Part shown: piece by piece, positions 26,293 through 34,935 of the stretch
Layout of the letters: every line of letters begins with the position of its first letter
Position numbering within the stretch: position 1 is the stretch's first letter
Origin: Chryseobacterium sp. JUb7
Lineage (GTDB): Bacteria > Bacteroidota > Bacteroidia > Flavobacteriales > Weeksellaceae
DNA: 64,000 nt
Assembly: GCF_024806495.1 (NCBI RefSeq)
Contig: NZ_JANUFF010000013.1
Span: 1-64,000, forward strand
Direction of reading: 5' to 3'
The notes under the pieces: generated by a model
What the model was told of the DNA's origin: nothing
Seen by the model: only the letters and a program-made list of their open reading frames with translations
Database searches by the model: none
Position numbers and translations under genes: made by a program

Positions 26293-27147
26293 TTATAATG
26301 CTTTATAAATATATTTTGTAGACTGCCCCTGGTCCGATGTCGGATAGTTTTGAGAATCATACAAATATGTTTTCGGATATGATATTACAGCTCCTGCCGG
26401 ATTTTGTACAGTCACCTTTCCAGCATTGTTTGAAGAAATCATATTGAAGTTAACCGGAAATAATATTCCTGTAACGATAAAATATTCTTTTGACAATGTT
26501 GTATAAGGATTGATCTTGTTGTCATAGTTTTCGTAAGCATAATTGGTTTTTGAAGCCGTTGTCGGGTCCGGATTACTACCGTTCATCAACATGGTCGTAT
26601 GCTCTACTCTTACGACATTACTAGCCGAAAAGGTGAATTTGTATTCCGCATAATGCGTGTAGTTTGTACTTCCGCCCATTTTTTTCTTTTCTTCGACTCT
26701 GTATAAAACTCCTGAAGGATCATAATTTACAGTAAAATCACTGCGATTAATGACAGATCCCAAATTCTGCTGAAGAGCAATAGCGCTCATTCTTCCGTTT
26801 GTATAAGTAATGTTATATTCATTATCAATAACATGCGGATTCTGGTTATCTATATATTTAATTTTCGATATTTTATCGCCGGTATAGGTTACTGTGGCAG
26901 TCGTAGAATTCGTTGTTGCAAAATCTCTTAAAATCACCTGAGAAATAGCACCTGAAGAAGTAATATACTCTTCCGAAGTCACCGTTCCGCTCATTACTTT
27001 ATTCAGAACTCTTGGCCCGGTAATGGTCGGCTCGTTGTTATTTCCTGTATTATTTTGATTGATAGGATCATCGGTAGTATTGTCACAAGAAACCATAAGA
27101 CCAAAAAGTACTCCTACAAAAGCTTTAAAAAAATAGTTTTTTTTCAT
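26293..27147 (-). CDS. Lipoprotein of unknown function, paralogue B
   Basis: 284 residues. The signal peptide ends in the lipobox LMVSC (C21), followed by a low-complexity Asn/Thr/Asp linker (DNTTDDPINQNNTGNNN). The body holds VTYTGDKISKIKY and ITYTNGRMSAI, the same hairpin elements as in paralogue A. Both proteins end in a short aromatic segment (YIYK-F/A). Likely an outer-membrane lipoprotein with a beta-rich body. No enzymatic motif seen. It has its own promoter (27173-27180). Confidence 0.75.
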   Translation of the reverse strand: MKKNYFFKAFVGVLFGLMVSCDNTTDDPINQNNTGNNNEPTITGPRVLNKVMSGTVTSEEYITSSGAISQVILRDFATTNSTTATVTYTGDKISKIKYIDNQNPHVIDNEYNITYTNGRMSAIALQQNLGSVINRSDFTVNYDPSGVLYRVEEKKKMGGSTNYTHYAEYKFTFSASNVVRVEHTTMLMNGSNPDPTTASKTNYAYENYDNKINPYTTLSKEYFIVTGILFPVNFNMISSNNAGKVTVQNPAGAVISYPKTYLYDSQNYPTSDQGQSTKYIYKAL

Positions 27148-27172
27148 GGGTAACTTTAATTTTTCACGTCGC

Positions 27173-27180
27173 CAAATATA
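27173..27180 (-). promoter_or_regulatory. -7 box TATATTTG, lipoprotein B promoter
   Basis: A consensus box on the minus strand, 25 nt before the ATG at 27147. Spacing and box are nearly the same as for paralogue A. Confidence 0.6.
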
Positions 27181-27237
27181 ATTTATTTTATCTTACGAAA
27201 GAATTAAAAAAACAATTATTTCACTATCTATTTCACA

Positions 27238-27270
27238 AAAAAAATCTAAAAACATCTGTTTTTAGATTTT
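27238..27270 (-). terminator. Terminator of the three-gene secreted-protein operon
   Basis: A perfect 13-bp stem (AAAATCTAAAAAC/GTTTTTAGATTTT) with the loop ATCT; a T-tract follows on the minus strand. It lies just past the stop at 27295. Confidence 0.85.
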
Positions 27271-27294
27271 CAATTATTATTTATTTATGAAAAA

Positions 27295-28038
27295 TTAATA
27301 GGGTTGTAATACCGATGTTGTGAGTACAGATTGTGACATTCCGGCATTCAGATAGGTGGTATTAACCGCTGTACCAAGACCTAATGTTCCTGAATTAAGA
27401 TTTCTTTTTGTACATGCTGCTTTTACATTGTAATTGCTTTTAATATCAAGATTGGTAAGCGTTGCATTAAGATTAAAAATCTTGTTGGTACCATCCGTTC
27501 CTAATAACACATCCGTTCTTACAGCCCTTAATTTGTCATCGACAAAAATTCCGCACGCAAATCCCGAAGATGAGCTTCCGTTTCCTGTTTTCTGAGCCGT
27601 CGTCTGAAATGTGAAGACCACTTTATTATTTGTCTTGCTTACCGAAAATGTATCGATCGTTCCCGGGAGAACAGTCCATGCATCTGTAATTGTAGAGCCT
27701 TCAGTATATGGACTTGTAGAACCATTTGCTCCACTAAAAGAAGCACCCGTCTGATCTGAAACTGTATTCATAAAAAACAGAGACATACTTCCCTGCCCGT
27801 CGGCAATTCTTATATTTTTCCAGTCATTGACTTCTAAGTCCGAATTATTATGAAAAATTGTCCCTGCAGCTCCGGTTGTTCCTTTTACCGTACTTGTTCC
27901 TCCCGTTCTTATTTCTCTTCTTACATTTAAATCTCCGTTGATATCTAGCATATTCACAGGTGTCGCTGTATTGATACCTACTTGCGCCTCATATAAGAAC
28001 GAAAATAAAAGGGATGTGATTAAAAATATTTTTTTCAT
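27295..28038 (-). CDS. Secreted beta-rich protein, paralogue 3 of a tandem trio
   Basis: 247 residues with a signal peptide (about 1-18, cleavage before QVGI). The mature start QVGINTATPVNMLDING is a motif common at the head of flavobacterial surface proteins. It shares with its two upstream neighbours R-R/K-E-I/L-R-x-G, the SFSGAN or TTLS-like segment, and the central CGIFVDDKLRAVR. No catalytic motif seen. It lies 2 nt after its neighbour in one operon. It lacks the long linker GEGLPPLWKTL found in the two others, which may mark domain loss or divergence. Confidence 0.7.
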   Translation of the reverse strand: MKKIFLITSLLFSFLYEAQVGINTATPVNMLDINGDLNVRREIRTGGTSTVKGTTGAAGTIFHNNSDLEVNDWKNIRIADGQGSMSLFFMNTVSDQTGASFSGANGSTSPYTEGSTITDAWTVLPGTIDTFSVSKTNNKVVFTFQTTAQKTGNGSSSSGFACGIFVDDKLRAVRTDVLLGTDGTNKIFNLNATLTNLDIKSNYNVKAACTKRNLNSGTLGLGTAVNTTYLNAGMSQSVLTTSVLQPY

Positions 28039-28040
28039 GA

Positions 28041-28856
28041 TTAGTTTAAAATTGTGTTAAATACCTGAGGAACTTCGTATACATCTACTTTCAGAGACGA
28101 CTGGGTAATGAAACTGTCAATATTGCTTGCCACATTGATTCCGATTCCCAAGTTGACATTCGTATTATAAGATTTCAATCTTGAACACGCCACACTTACG
28201 GTGTGCTGGCCTTTTGAAAGATTCTCAGCAATCCCAATCTGATTGTGGGTAATGAACGTACTTGTTGCACTACTTGCTTTAATATTTCTCTGTCTCAGAT
28301 TGACCAATTTATCATCTACGAATATTCCACATGCATAATCTATTGAAATATCCGGATTATCATTTACAGGAAAAGCAGCCTGTACTACCGTTTCAAACTG
28401 GAAATATGTTTTGCTTTGTGTACTGTAAATAGTAATCGGTTGTGAAAGTGAAGCAATTTTCTTAAATCTGTTTAAACTGCTGTAAGCAACATTTTTAGTA
28501 AAAGATGTAGATCTTGAACTTCCGTTTGTAGACTCTTCACTGCTCGTAAAAGTCACTCCGGTTTTATCAGAAAATGAATTATTAAAAATCAGGTAAAATT
28601 TATTAGCTTCGTATTCAGGAATTCTAAGCGTTTTCCAAAGCGGCGGAAGGCCTTCACCCTGAGAAACCAGTACCTGATCATTATTCCCTTCAAACAGTTT
28701 ATTATTATCAGAAACATTCATTACGGCTAGTTTACCTCTAAAATTGGTATCACCATTTACATCAAGTCTTGCTTTCGGAGCATTCGTTTTCACTCCGATT
28801 TGCGCAGATAGAGACAATCCTATTACAACAAACAGGATAGAATATAATTTTTTCAT
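28041..28856 (-). CDS. Secreted beta-rich protein, paralogue 2 of a tandem trio
   Basis: 271 residues with a signal peptide ending near LSLSAQ, then IGVKTNAPKARLDVNGD. VLVSQGEGLPPLWKTLRIP and YACGIFVDDKLVNLR are shared with the first gene of the trio. The protein is rich in Ser/Thr and beta-strand. Its position in the operon is middle, with 4 nt to the gene before and 2 nt to the gene after. It is probably exported to the cell surface; no T9SS sorting domain of the A or B type is visible at its end, so the route beyond the periplasm is unclear. Confidence 0.7.
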   Translation of the reverse strand: MKKLYSILFVVIGLSLSAQIGVKTNAPKARLDVNGDTNFRGKLAVMNVSDNNKLFEGNNDQVLVSQGEGLPPLWKTLRIPEYEANKFYLIFNNSFSDKTGVTFTSSEESTNGSSRSTSFTKNVAYSSLNRFKKIASLSQPITIYSTQSKTYFQFETVVQAAFPVNDNPDISIDYACGIFVDDKLVNLRQRNIKASSATSTFITHNQIGIAENLSKGQHTVSVACSRLKSYNTNVNLGIGINVASNIDSFITQSSLKVDVYEVPQVFNTILN

Positions 28857-28860
28857 TTAA

Positions 28861-29685
28861 TTAATTGGATTTGTAAGTTACGTATTCAACAACATCTGTT
28901 TTAAATACAGATTCCAGCGTAAATGCATTAGATTCAGTATTACTGTTCGAGATATTTCGCCCGACTGTAAACTGAGCATTGTTACTTGTTGTCTCAATTT
29001 TTCGGCATGCCACTTCTATTTTCTGGGCACCGATCGCAACATTCTGTTCCGTATAATTCAATGTAAAGATATAATCCTGCAACCCAGCTTTATCAGTATT
29101 ATTGTTGGATGAGATTTTATCCGGTCGTACAGCGACCAGCTTACCGTTTCTGAATACCCCACAGGTAAAACTGATACTCTGAGAACTTGTAGCTGATGAA
29201 GATTTCATTTCAGCTCCGGTCTGCAATTGGTAAGTCAGTCTGTTTTTTGCATTTTTAATCGTAAAATTGCTTTCCAGACCTGCAATTTTCACCCATTTAC
29301 CTTTACTGGTATCGGTAATCTCATCATTTACGCTGTTCTTAAAGATTCCATCGCCGGCTACTCCGCTTGACAGCGTCGTAATTCCAGCCTGATCCGATGA
29401 AAGGTATGAATTGATTAATTTGTACTGTCCTTCTTCCATAAAGGGAACAGTGATGGTTCTCCAAACCGGAGGTAGGTTTTCACCTTGGGAAACTAAAACT
29501 TGTCCATTCAACCCAGCACTCCCTGCCTGAGATGAGGTTCCATTCACTCTAAGTTCTTTTCTTAAGGTGGTTTTCCCGTTGATATCGAGAGTTGAATTAG
29601 GCACACTTGTCCCAATTCCCACCTGAGCGTTTGCTTGAATTGTAAAAAATAATCCAATTACGCAATAATTAATAGTTTTTTTCAT
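28861..29685 (-). CDS. Secreted beta-rich protein, paralogue 1 of a tandem trio
   Basis: I start the gene at 29685, where MKKTINYCVIGLFF begins a normal signal peptide (cleavage after ANA); the reading frame extends further upstream but would run over the promoter (29698-29705). The protein has 274 residues. It shows QVGIGTSVPNSTLDING, VLVSQGENLPPVWRTI and FTCGVFRNGKLVAVR. This is the first gene of a three-gene operon whose members were made by tandem duplication. Function unknown; surface or extracellular location inferred from the signal peptide and composition. Confidence 0.7.
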   Translation of the reverse strand: MKKTINYCVIGLFFTIQANAQVGIGTSVPNSTLDINGKTTLRKELRVNGTSSQAGSAGLNGQVLVSQGENLPPVWRTITVPFMEEGQYKLINSYLSSDQAGITTLSSGVAGDGIFKNSVNDEITDTSKGKWVKIAGLESNFTIKNAKNRLTYQLQTGAEMKSSSATSSQSISFTCGVFRNGKLVAVRPDKISSNNNTDKAGLQDYIFTLNYTEQNVAIGAQKIEVACRKIETTSNNAQFTVGRNISNSNTESNAFTLESVFKTDVVEYVTYKSN

Positions 29686-29697
29686 AATAAGGGGCTG

Positions 29698-29705
29698 CAA
29701 AGGTA
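29698..29705 (-). promoter_or_regulatory. -7 box TACCTTTG, secreted trio promoter
   Basis: A consensus box on the minus strand, 12 nt before the ATG at 29685. It fixes the start choice of that gene. Confidence 0.65.
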
Positions 29706-29816
29706 AAAAAAATTTTACTAAAAATCCCACAAGCCCCTCATAAATCAATAGAAATAAGCAATTTACAGCATAGATTCTATCATAAAAAAAGTGGAATTAT
29801 TTCCTATCCTGTTGAA

Positions 29817-32800
29817 TTAATTTTCATTTTTAAGGATCGATTTAAGAAGATAATTCACCTCATCGACATTTATTATCCTATCTTTTCTCATCATAAGGTG
29901 ATTTCCGTCTTTGTTTATTTTCTCCTTCAGCTGTGCTTCAGCAGGGTTTTTGGTTAAGTAATTGATAATGTGTCTGAACTTATTTGTCTGATAAAATTTG
30001 TCCTGTGGGTTGCTTGGGAAGTAGCCCAGAAACACGCCGTTTTTCATCACAATTTTTTCAAAACCTATCTCGGCGGCAAGCCATTTTAACGAAACACTTT
30101 TTAATAAATTAATGGCCTCCTTTGGTAAATTTCCAAAGCGATCAATCAATTCTGATTCAAATTTTTCCAAATCCTGCTCATTATCGATCTCGGCAAGCTT
30201 CTGATAAAGCAATAATCTTTCCTCGGTATTCGAGATATAGAAATCAGGAAGCATCAGCTCAAGATCCGTATCAATATTGACATCTTTTACCGATTTGAAA
30301 AGCTTATTCCTCTCTTCTTCATTTTCAAATAAATTCTCAAATTCCTGATCGTCTTTCAACTCTTCCAGGGCTTCCTGCATTAATTTCTGGTATGTTTCAA
30401 ACCCCATTTCATTGATAAATCCGCTTTGCTCTGCTCCCAGCAGATCTCCTGCGCCACGAATCTCAAGATCTTTCATCGCAATTTGGAAACCGCTTCCAAG
30501 ATCAGAAAACTGCTCAATTGCTTCCAAGCGTTTTCTCGCATCAGAAGTCATCATATCATATGGTGGCGTGATCAGATAACAGAAAGCCTTTCTGTTACTA
30601 CGGCCTACCCTTCCTCTCATCTGATGCAGATCTGCCATACCAAATCTTTGTGCATCATTAATAAAGATCGTATTGGCATTCGGAACGTCTACCCCACTTT
30701 CCACAATAGTTGTAGAAACCAGTACATCATATTTCCCTTCCATGAAATCAAGGACATTTCTTTCCAGCTGCTTTCCTTCCATCTGTCCGTGTCCGGTGAT
30801 CACTCTGGCATCAGGAACCAACCTTTGGATCAATCCTGCAATATCTTTAAGGTTTTCAATCCTGTTATTGATAAAATACACCTGTCCGTCACGCTGAAGT
30901 TCGTAAGAAACAGCATCACGAAGAATTTCTTCATTAAAACCAATTAACTGGGTATCCACAGGCTGCCTGTTGGGTGGTGGCGTTTTAATTACTGATAAAT
31001 CACGAGCCGCCATCAAAGAAAACTGTAATGTTCTTGGGATCGGCGTTGCTGTTAATGTCAATGTATCAACATTACTTTTTAATGTTTTCAGCTTATCCTT
31101 TACAGAAACCCCGAATTTATGTTCTTCATCAATGATGAGCAATCCAAGATCTTTAAACTTCACAGAACTACTTGCCAGCTGATGGGTTCCGATGATAATA
31201 TCTACTTTCCCGTTTTTAAGCCCGTCTAAAGTTTCAGACTTCTGTTTGGCGGTTCTGAAACGGTTAACATAGGCTACATTTACAGGAAAATCTTTAAGTC
31301 TCTCTTTAAAACTTCTATAATGCTGGAATGCCAGAATGGTAGTAGGAACCAGAACGGCAACCTGCTTTCCGTCAGTAGCCGCTTTAAATGCAGCACGGAT
31401 TGCAACTTCCGTTTTTCCGAAACCTACATCGCCGCAAACAAGTCGATCCATTACCGTATCGGCTTCCATATCTTTTTTTACATCAATCGTGGCTTTTTCC
31501 TGATCCGGAGTATCTTCATAAATAAAGCTTGCTTCCAGTTCATTCTGTAGATAAGAATCCTGAGTGTAAGAAAATCCTTTTGCTGTTTTTCGCTGGGCAT
31601 ATAATCTTATTAAGTCAAAAGCAATCTGTTTTACTTTTGCTTTTGTTTTTTGCTTTAAAGATTTCCAGGTTGGAGATCCCAACTTACTCAGAACAACCTC
31701 TCGCCCATCGGGACCGTTGTATTTCGAAATTTTATGAAGCGAATGGATACTTACATATAATAAGTCTCCGTTTTTATACGTCAGTTTAAAACATTCCTGG
31801 ATTTTACCGTCATTATTCACTTTTACCAATCCCATGAATTTTCCGATTCCATGGTCAATATGAGCGATATAATCCCCAATTTTCAGGGACATTAAATCCT
31901 TCAATGTCAGCTGTTCCGATTTAGCAAATGTATTTTTTGCTTTATAGCGCTGATATCGGTCAAAGATCTGATGATCGGTATACACCAGAATTTTATGCTG
32001 GTTATCTACAAAACCTTCGTGAAGTTCAGATTTAAAACTTTTAAAAGGAACTTCATGCTCCAGCTCTTCAAAAATAGACTCCAGTCTTTCTTTTTGCTTT
32101 TCTGTCGAAAAAGAGATCCAAGTATCAAAACCAACCTGTTGTTTTTCCTCAAGATCTTCAATAAGCAGTTCAAAATTTTTATGAAATGAAGGCTGAGCGG
32201 TCTGATCAATTTTCAGCTCAGTAATTTCTTTAATTCCTTCTATCGGAACACTTCCGAAATCTACTGTTCTGAATTTTTTATAATCAAATAAAAACTCCTG
32301 ATCCGAAGTAAATAATTCCTGAGGTGTTTTGTGAGCAATATCTTTGCTCAGTGTTTCATATTTTTCCAGTGACTTTTCGTAGAATGCTTTCATTTTCTGC
32401 ATACCTACAATACCGTTTTTGGAAACAACAAAGCTTTCCTTCGGCAAAAGCTGAAGCAAAGAGACCCGGCTTCCGGTCACTGAAAAATTCATGTTGGAGA
32501 CCAATTGAAATTCTTTAACCTTATCTACAGAAAGCTGAGTTTCGATATCAAACGTCTTAATATTTTCTACCTCATTTCCGAAAAATGTTATCCGGTAAGG
32601 CTTTTCATAAGAATAGGAGAAAACATCAACTATTCCTCCACGAATAGAAAACTCACCAGGCTCTGAAACAAAATCAGTCTGTTGAAAATTATAATGATTC
32701 AGCAGCTCATCCACAAAATCAAAGTCAAGTTGGTCGCCTACTTTAATATGATGTGAAATAGCTTTAAAATCTTCTTTCTTTAAAACCTTTTCGGATAATG

Positions 32801-33188
32801 CTCCTGCATAGGCAACAATCACTTTAGCAGATTTTCCGGAATTCATTTTATTCAGAACCTCCGTTCTCAGCACAAGATTCGCATTCTGAGTTTTTTCGAC
32901 CTGATAAGGCTCAAGATGGGTTGCCGGAAAATACAAAACCTTTTCTTTACCCAAAAGATCTTCCATTTCCGCATTGGCATACAGAGCATCTTCCTTATCA
33001 TCTACTATATAAAGGATTGTTTTTTTGTGGGTGAGAAAAAGCTCAGCCACAAAAACTGATGCTGAAGATCCGGCACCTCCTTTTACAGAAATATGATTAT
33101 TATTCTCGAGCTGGGCAAAAATCTCTTTTCCAAATTCTTTCTTAAGCAATTCAGGAAGAAATTTTTCGTTGATGGTTTTTAATTGCAT
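29817..33188 (-). CDS. mfd: Transcription-repair coupling factor Mfd
   Basis: 1123 residues from the ATG at 33188; a longer frame to 33299 would cross the promoter box at 33251-33258 and adds no conserved sequence. Mfd pushes RNA polymerase stalled at lesions off DNA and recruits UvrA. Order of parts: UvrB-like N-terminal region, the RNA-polymerase-binding CarD-like domain from about residue 433 (LKIGDYIAHIDHGIGKFMG), then the translocase with Walker A CGDVGFGKTEVA near 584 and the DEEH box LLIIDEEHKFG near 687, VGRSNRKAFCYL in motif VI, and the C-terminal TRCF domain. Length is typical of Bacteroidetes Mfd. Confidence 0.96.
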   Translation of the reverse strand: MQLKTINEKFLPELLKKEFGKEIFAQLENNNHISVKGGAGSSASVFVAELFLTHKKTILYIVDDKEDALYANAEMEDLLGKEKVLYFPATHLEPYQVEKTQNANLVLRTEVLNKMNSGKSAKVIVAYAGALSEKVLKKEDFKAISHHIKVGDQLDFDFVDELLNHYNFQQTDFVSEPGEFSIRGGIVDVFSYSYEKPYRITFFGNEVENIKTFDIETQLSVDKVKEFQLVSNMNFSVTGSRVSLLQLLPKESFVVSKNGIVGMQKMKAFYEKSLEKYETLSKDIAHKTPQELFTSDQEFLFDYKKFRTVDFGSVPIEGIKEITELKIDQTAQPSFHKNFELLIEDLEEKQQVGFDTWISFSTEKQKERLESIFEELEHEVPFKSFKSELHEGFVDNQHKILVYTDHQIFDRYQRYKAKNTFAKSEQLTLKDLMSLKIGDYIAHIDHGIGKFMGLVKVNNDGKIQECFKLTYKNGDLLYVSIHSLHKISKYNGPDGREVVLSKLGSPTWKSLKQKTKAKVKQIAFDLIRLYAQRKTAKGFSYTQDSYLQNELEASFIYEDTPDQEKATIDVKKDMEADTVMDRLVCGDVGFGKTEVAIRAAFKAATDGKQVAVLVPTTILAFQHYRSFKERLKDFPVNVAYVNRFRTAKQKSETLDGLKNGKVDIIIGTHQLASSSVKFKDLGLLIIDEEHKFGVSVKDKLKTLKSNVDTLTLTATPIPRTLQFSLMAARDLSVIKTPPPNRQPVDTQLIGFNEEILRDAVSYELQRDGQVYFINNRIENLKDIAGLIQRLVPDARVITGHGQMEGKQLERNVLDFMEGKYDVLVSTTIVESGVDVPNANTIFINDAQRFGMADLHQMRGRVGRSNRKAFCYLITPPYDMMTSDARKRLEAIEQFSDLGSGFQIAMKDLEIRGAGDLLGAEQSGFINEMGFETYQKLMQEALEELKDDQEFENLFENEEERNKLFKSVKDVNIDTDLELMLPDFYISNTEERLLLYQKLAEIDNEQDLEKFESELIDRFGNLPKEAINLLKSVSLKWLAAEIGFEKIVMKNGVFLGYFPSNPQDKFYQTNKFRHIINYLTKNPAEAQLKEKINKDGNHLMMRKDRIINVDEVNYLLKSILKNEN

Positions 33189-33250
33189 AATTAGTGATGG
33201 TATAAACGACAAAAGCGATTTCGGGAGTTTCCGAAACCGTTTGACAATCA

Positions 33251-33258
33251 CAAAGGTA
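33251..33258 (-). promoter_or_regulatory. -7 box TACCTTTG, mfd promoter
   Basis: A consensus box on the minus strand, 62 nt before the preferred mfd ATG. Confidence 0.55.
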
Positions 33259-33441
33259 ATAATATTTTTTTCTTTGACAGAGAATTGCAGATCATACAAA
33301 ATATAAAATGATTCATTAAAAGATCTACAAATCTTAATTTTTTGCTAAATATTCTAATAAAAAGTTAAACCAATTCTTTAAAGGTTACATGGCATAAACT
33401 TTGAAATTTTCAGTCTACCAAACTCTTAAAGAAATAATATT

Positions 33442-33834
33442 ATGAAAAAAGCAATTAAAATCTTAGGAATGTTTATGTTGACATTCTTCATCATCTCGTC
33501 TGTCTCGTCATGCAGTGATGATGATGACCCGGTAAACAATGATTTCTTCGCGGGAACGTATAAAGGAAGCGTTTCCTTTGTTGATGGTGACACTAACATA
33601 AGCACCAGTGACGGTAGTGTTTTTGTAACCAAAATAGCCAGCGGAACGAAATACAACTTCGCTTTTTCAAACAGTATTCCTGATTTGAATGGTGTAGAAT
33701 TTCAGCAGCAGGGAGACCATACGTTGGTTATGGTCGGGGCTTCTGCAACAACTTATATCAGAATTGATAATAATGATCTGAAAATCTTATACATCAAAGA
33801 TGGTAAAACCTGGACAGCCAACTGTACAAGGTAA
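33442..33834 (+). CDS. Small lipoprotein with surface-export-like signal
   Basis: 130 residues. The signal peptide ends in SVSSC, with C24 as the acylated cysteine, followed directly by SDDDDP. A Ser plus acidic run right after the cysteine is the lipoprotein export signal described for Bacteroidetes, so surface exposure is likely. The body reads TYKGSVSFVDGD and GTKYNFAF as beta strands; it resembles small lipocalin-like or beta-barrel domains, but no firm family is seen. A strong terminator follows 26 nt after the stop. Confidence 0.7.
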   Translation: MKKAIKILGMFMLTFFIISSVSSCSDDDDPVNNDFFAGTYKGSVSFVDGDTNISTSDGSVFVTKIASGTKYNFAFSNSIPDLNGVEFQQQGDHTLVMVGASATTYIRIDNNDLKILYIKDGKTWTANCTR

Positions 33835-33860
33835 ACCAACTTTTCATGCATATGTTAGGG

Positions 33861-33895
33861 CCTGCTTTCTTTTCCGAGAAAGCAGGTTTTGTTTT
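33861..33895 (+). terminator. Terminator after the small lipoprotein gene
   Basis: A perfect 10-bp stem CCTGCTTTCT/AGAAAGCAGG with the loop TTTCCG and a T-rich tail. The next promoter box starts at the end of the tail. Confidence 0.85.
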
Positions 33896-33902
33896 ATATT
33901 TG
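33895..33902 (+). promoter_or_regulatory. -7 box TATATTTG after a terminator
   Basis: A consensus box 14 nt before the ATG at 33917, directly behind the preceding terminator. Confidence 0.6.
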
Positions 33903-33916
33903 AAAAAATTATTTCC

Positions 33917-34345
33917 ATGAAAAAAACTAATTTCTATTTACTGGCTGCTTTATTTTTCGTCACTCTGACTTTAAGTTTCACCAAGTATATAGATTTTGTT
34001 GAGATATACCGGGACAAAAAGCAAGTGATCTATAAACAGCCTACCGATTTCTCAAGCGGGTGGATCAAACAGCAGAAATTTGCACAGGTTATAAAAAATA
34101 AAAAAGGAAAAATAATAAAAACAGGCGAAGAAACCACACTTCAATATTGGCTGTGCGACTGTGAAAATGAAAAATACAGAATTGGGGAATATATAACCTA
34201 TGGAGAAAATGGAATCATTGGCCGCGGTGTGAATTCTGAACCAGCCAAAAGAGTAATCCCTGAGAGTATCGGAGAATTTATTTTTGAATCTTTCTGTAAA
34301 AAAGAAAAGCCCGCCAATGACTCAGTAAAAGTTTCCAACCCTTAA
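33917..34345 (+). CDS. Exported protein of unknown function
   Basis: 142 residues from the ATG at 33917. A longer frame from 33800 would run through the upstream terminator and promoter and is rejected. The N-terminus (FYLLAALFFVTLTLSF) is a signal peptide or anchor. The mature part has one CDC motif (WLCDCENEKY) and a later Cys in FESFCKK that could form disulfides, plus the strand-rich GEYITYGENG. No family recognised. It stands alone between two promoters. Confidence 0.6.
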   Translation: MKKTNFYLLAALFFVTLTLSFTKYIDFVEIYRDKKQVIYKQPTDFSSGWIKQQKFAQVIKNKKGKIIKTGEETTLQYWLCDCENEKYRIGEYITYGENGIIGRGVNSEPAKRVIPESIGEFIFESFCKKEKPANDSVKVSNP

Positions 34346-34467
34346 AAATACAGCCTCTTTAACAGATGTTTTTTCATGCCTTAAAAATAACTTGTTTAAG
34401 CTTTTTTTAAGCTGTGATAAACTTTAGTTAAGTTTCTAAAATCCAGCATTTAAGTTCGATTTTTGTA

Positions 34468-34475
34468 TACCTTTG
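34468..34475 (+). promoter_or_regulatory. -7 box TACCTTTG, first small-peptide gene
   Basis: A consensus box 30 nt before the ATG at 34506. The sequence downstream (GAATCAACAAAAACAA) recurs after the box of the second copy. Confidence 0.65.
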
Positions 34476-34505
34476 AATCAACAAAAACAAGTAAAATTTA
34501 TTCTT

Positions 34506-34691
34506 ATGAAAAAGTTATTCTTAGCAATGTCAGTAGTTTTAGGATTAGGACTTGCAACAGCTCAACAAACAGCTCCGGCTAAAACAAACCAAACAACAAA
34601 AACTGCTAAACCGGCAAAAGCGAAAAAAGAAGCATCTGCTGAAAAGGCAAAAACTGCAACTGCTGATAAAAAAAGCAAAGCCAACAAATAA
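34506..34691 (+). CDS. Small Lys/Ala-rich secreted peptide, copy 1
   Basis: 61 residues from the ATG at 34506 (MKKLFLAMSVVLGLG), after the promoter; an upstream in-frame ATG at 34473 lies in the promoter box. The signal peptide ends in ATAQ; the mature peptide of about 41 residues is almost only Lys, Ala, Thr, Gln, Pro and Ser (AKPAKAKKEASAEKAK) and strongly basic. No cysteines or aromatic residues, so it should be unfolded. It is a duplicate of the gene 430 nt downstream, including the flanking UTRs. It could bind DNA, LPS or other anionic surfaces; function unknown. Confidence 0.75.
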   Translation: MKKLFLAMSVVLGLGLATAQQTAPAKTNQTTKTAKPAKAKKEASAEKAKTATADKKSKANK

Positions 34692-34730
34692 TCTCAACAT
34701 ATAGTTGTTATTTTCATAATCAAATTTCGA
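34692..34730 (+). repeat. Duplicated 3' UTR block, copy 1
   Basis: Apart from its first base, this stretch after the stop matches 35203-35241 nearly base for base (about 38 nt, starting CTCAACATATAGTTG). It contains a small CAAC/GTTG hairpin and leads into a terminator in both copies. Confidence 0.8.
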
Positions 34731-34762
34731 AAAACCGGTGAAGCTATTCATCGGTTTTTATT
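34731..34762 (+). terminator. Terminator of small-peptide gene 1
   Basis: A 12-bp stem (AAAACCGGTGAA/TTCATCGGTTTT, one G-T pair) with the loop GCTA and a T-tract. Confidence 0.85.
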
Positions 34763-34901
34763 TTAAAAATCCTCTTATATACTGACTTGTTTTAGACACT
34801 AACAAATATTTCACATCCTGTCTGGACTTTAATTTTTTTTTAAGCACTGATAAACTTTCGTAAAGTTTACTAAACTCATCATTTTCAGCTCAGTTTTTGT
34901 A

Positions 34902-34909
34902 TAACTTTG
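34902..34909 (+). promoter_or_regulatory. -7 box TAACTTTG, second small-peptide gene
   Basis: A consensus box 26 nt before the ATG at 34936, followed by the same GAATCAACAAAAACAA stretch as in copy 1. Confidence 0.65.
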
Positions 34910-34935
34910 AATCAACAAAAACAAATATCATCACT

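Noticed and set aside
30426..30947. 173-codon open frame antisense to mfd
   Set aside because: A shadow of a highly conserved gene; its composition is that of reversed helicase codons and no domain is seen.
33189..33299. Longer N-terminus for Mfd
   Set aside because: It crosses a promoter box on the minus strand and adds no conserved residues before the MQLKTINE start.
33800..33916. Upstream extension of the exported protein at 33917
   Set aside because: It would read through a perfect 10-bp terminator and a consensus promoter box; the signal peptide begins only at 33917.
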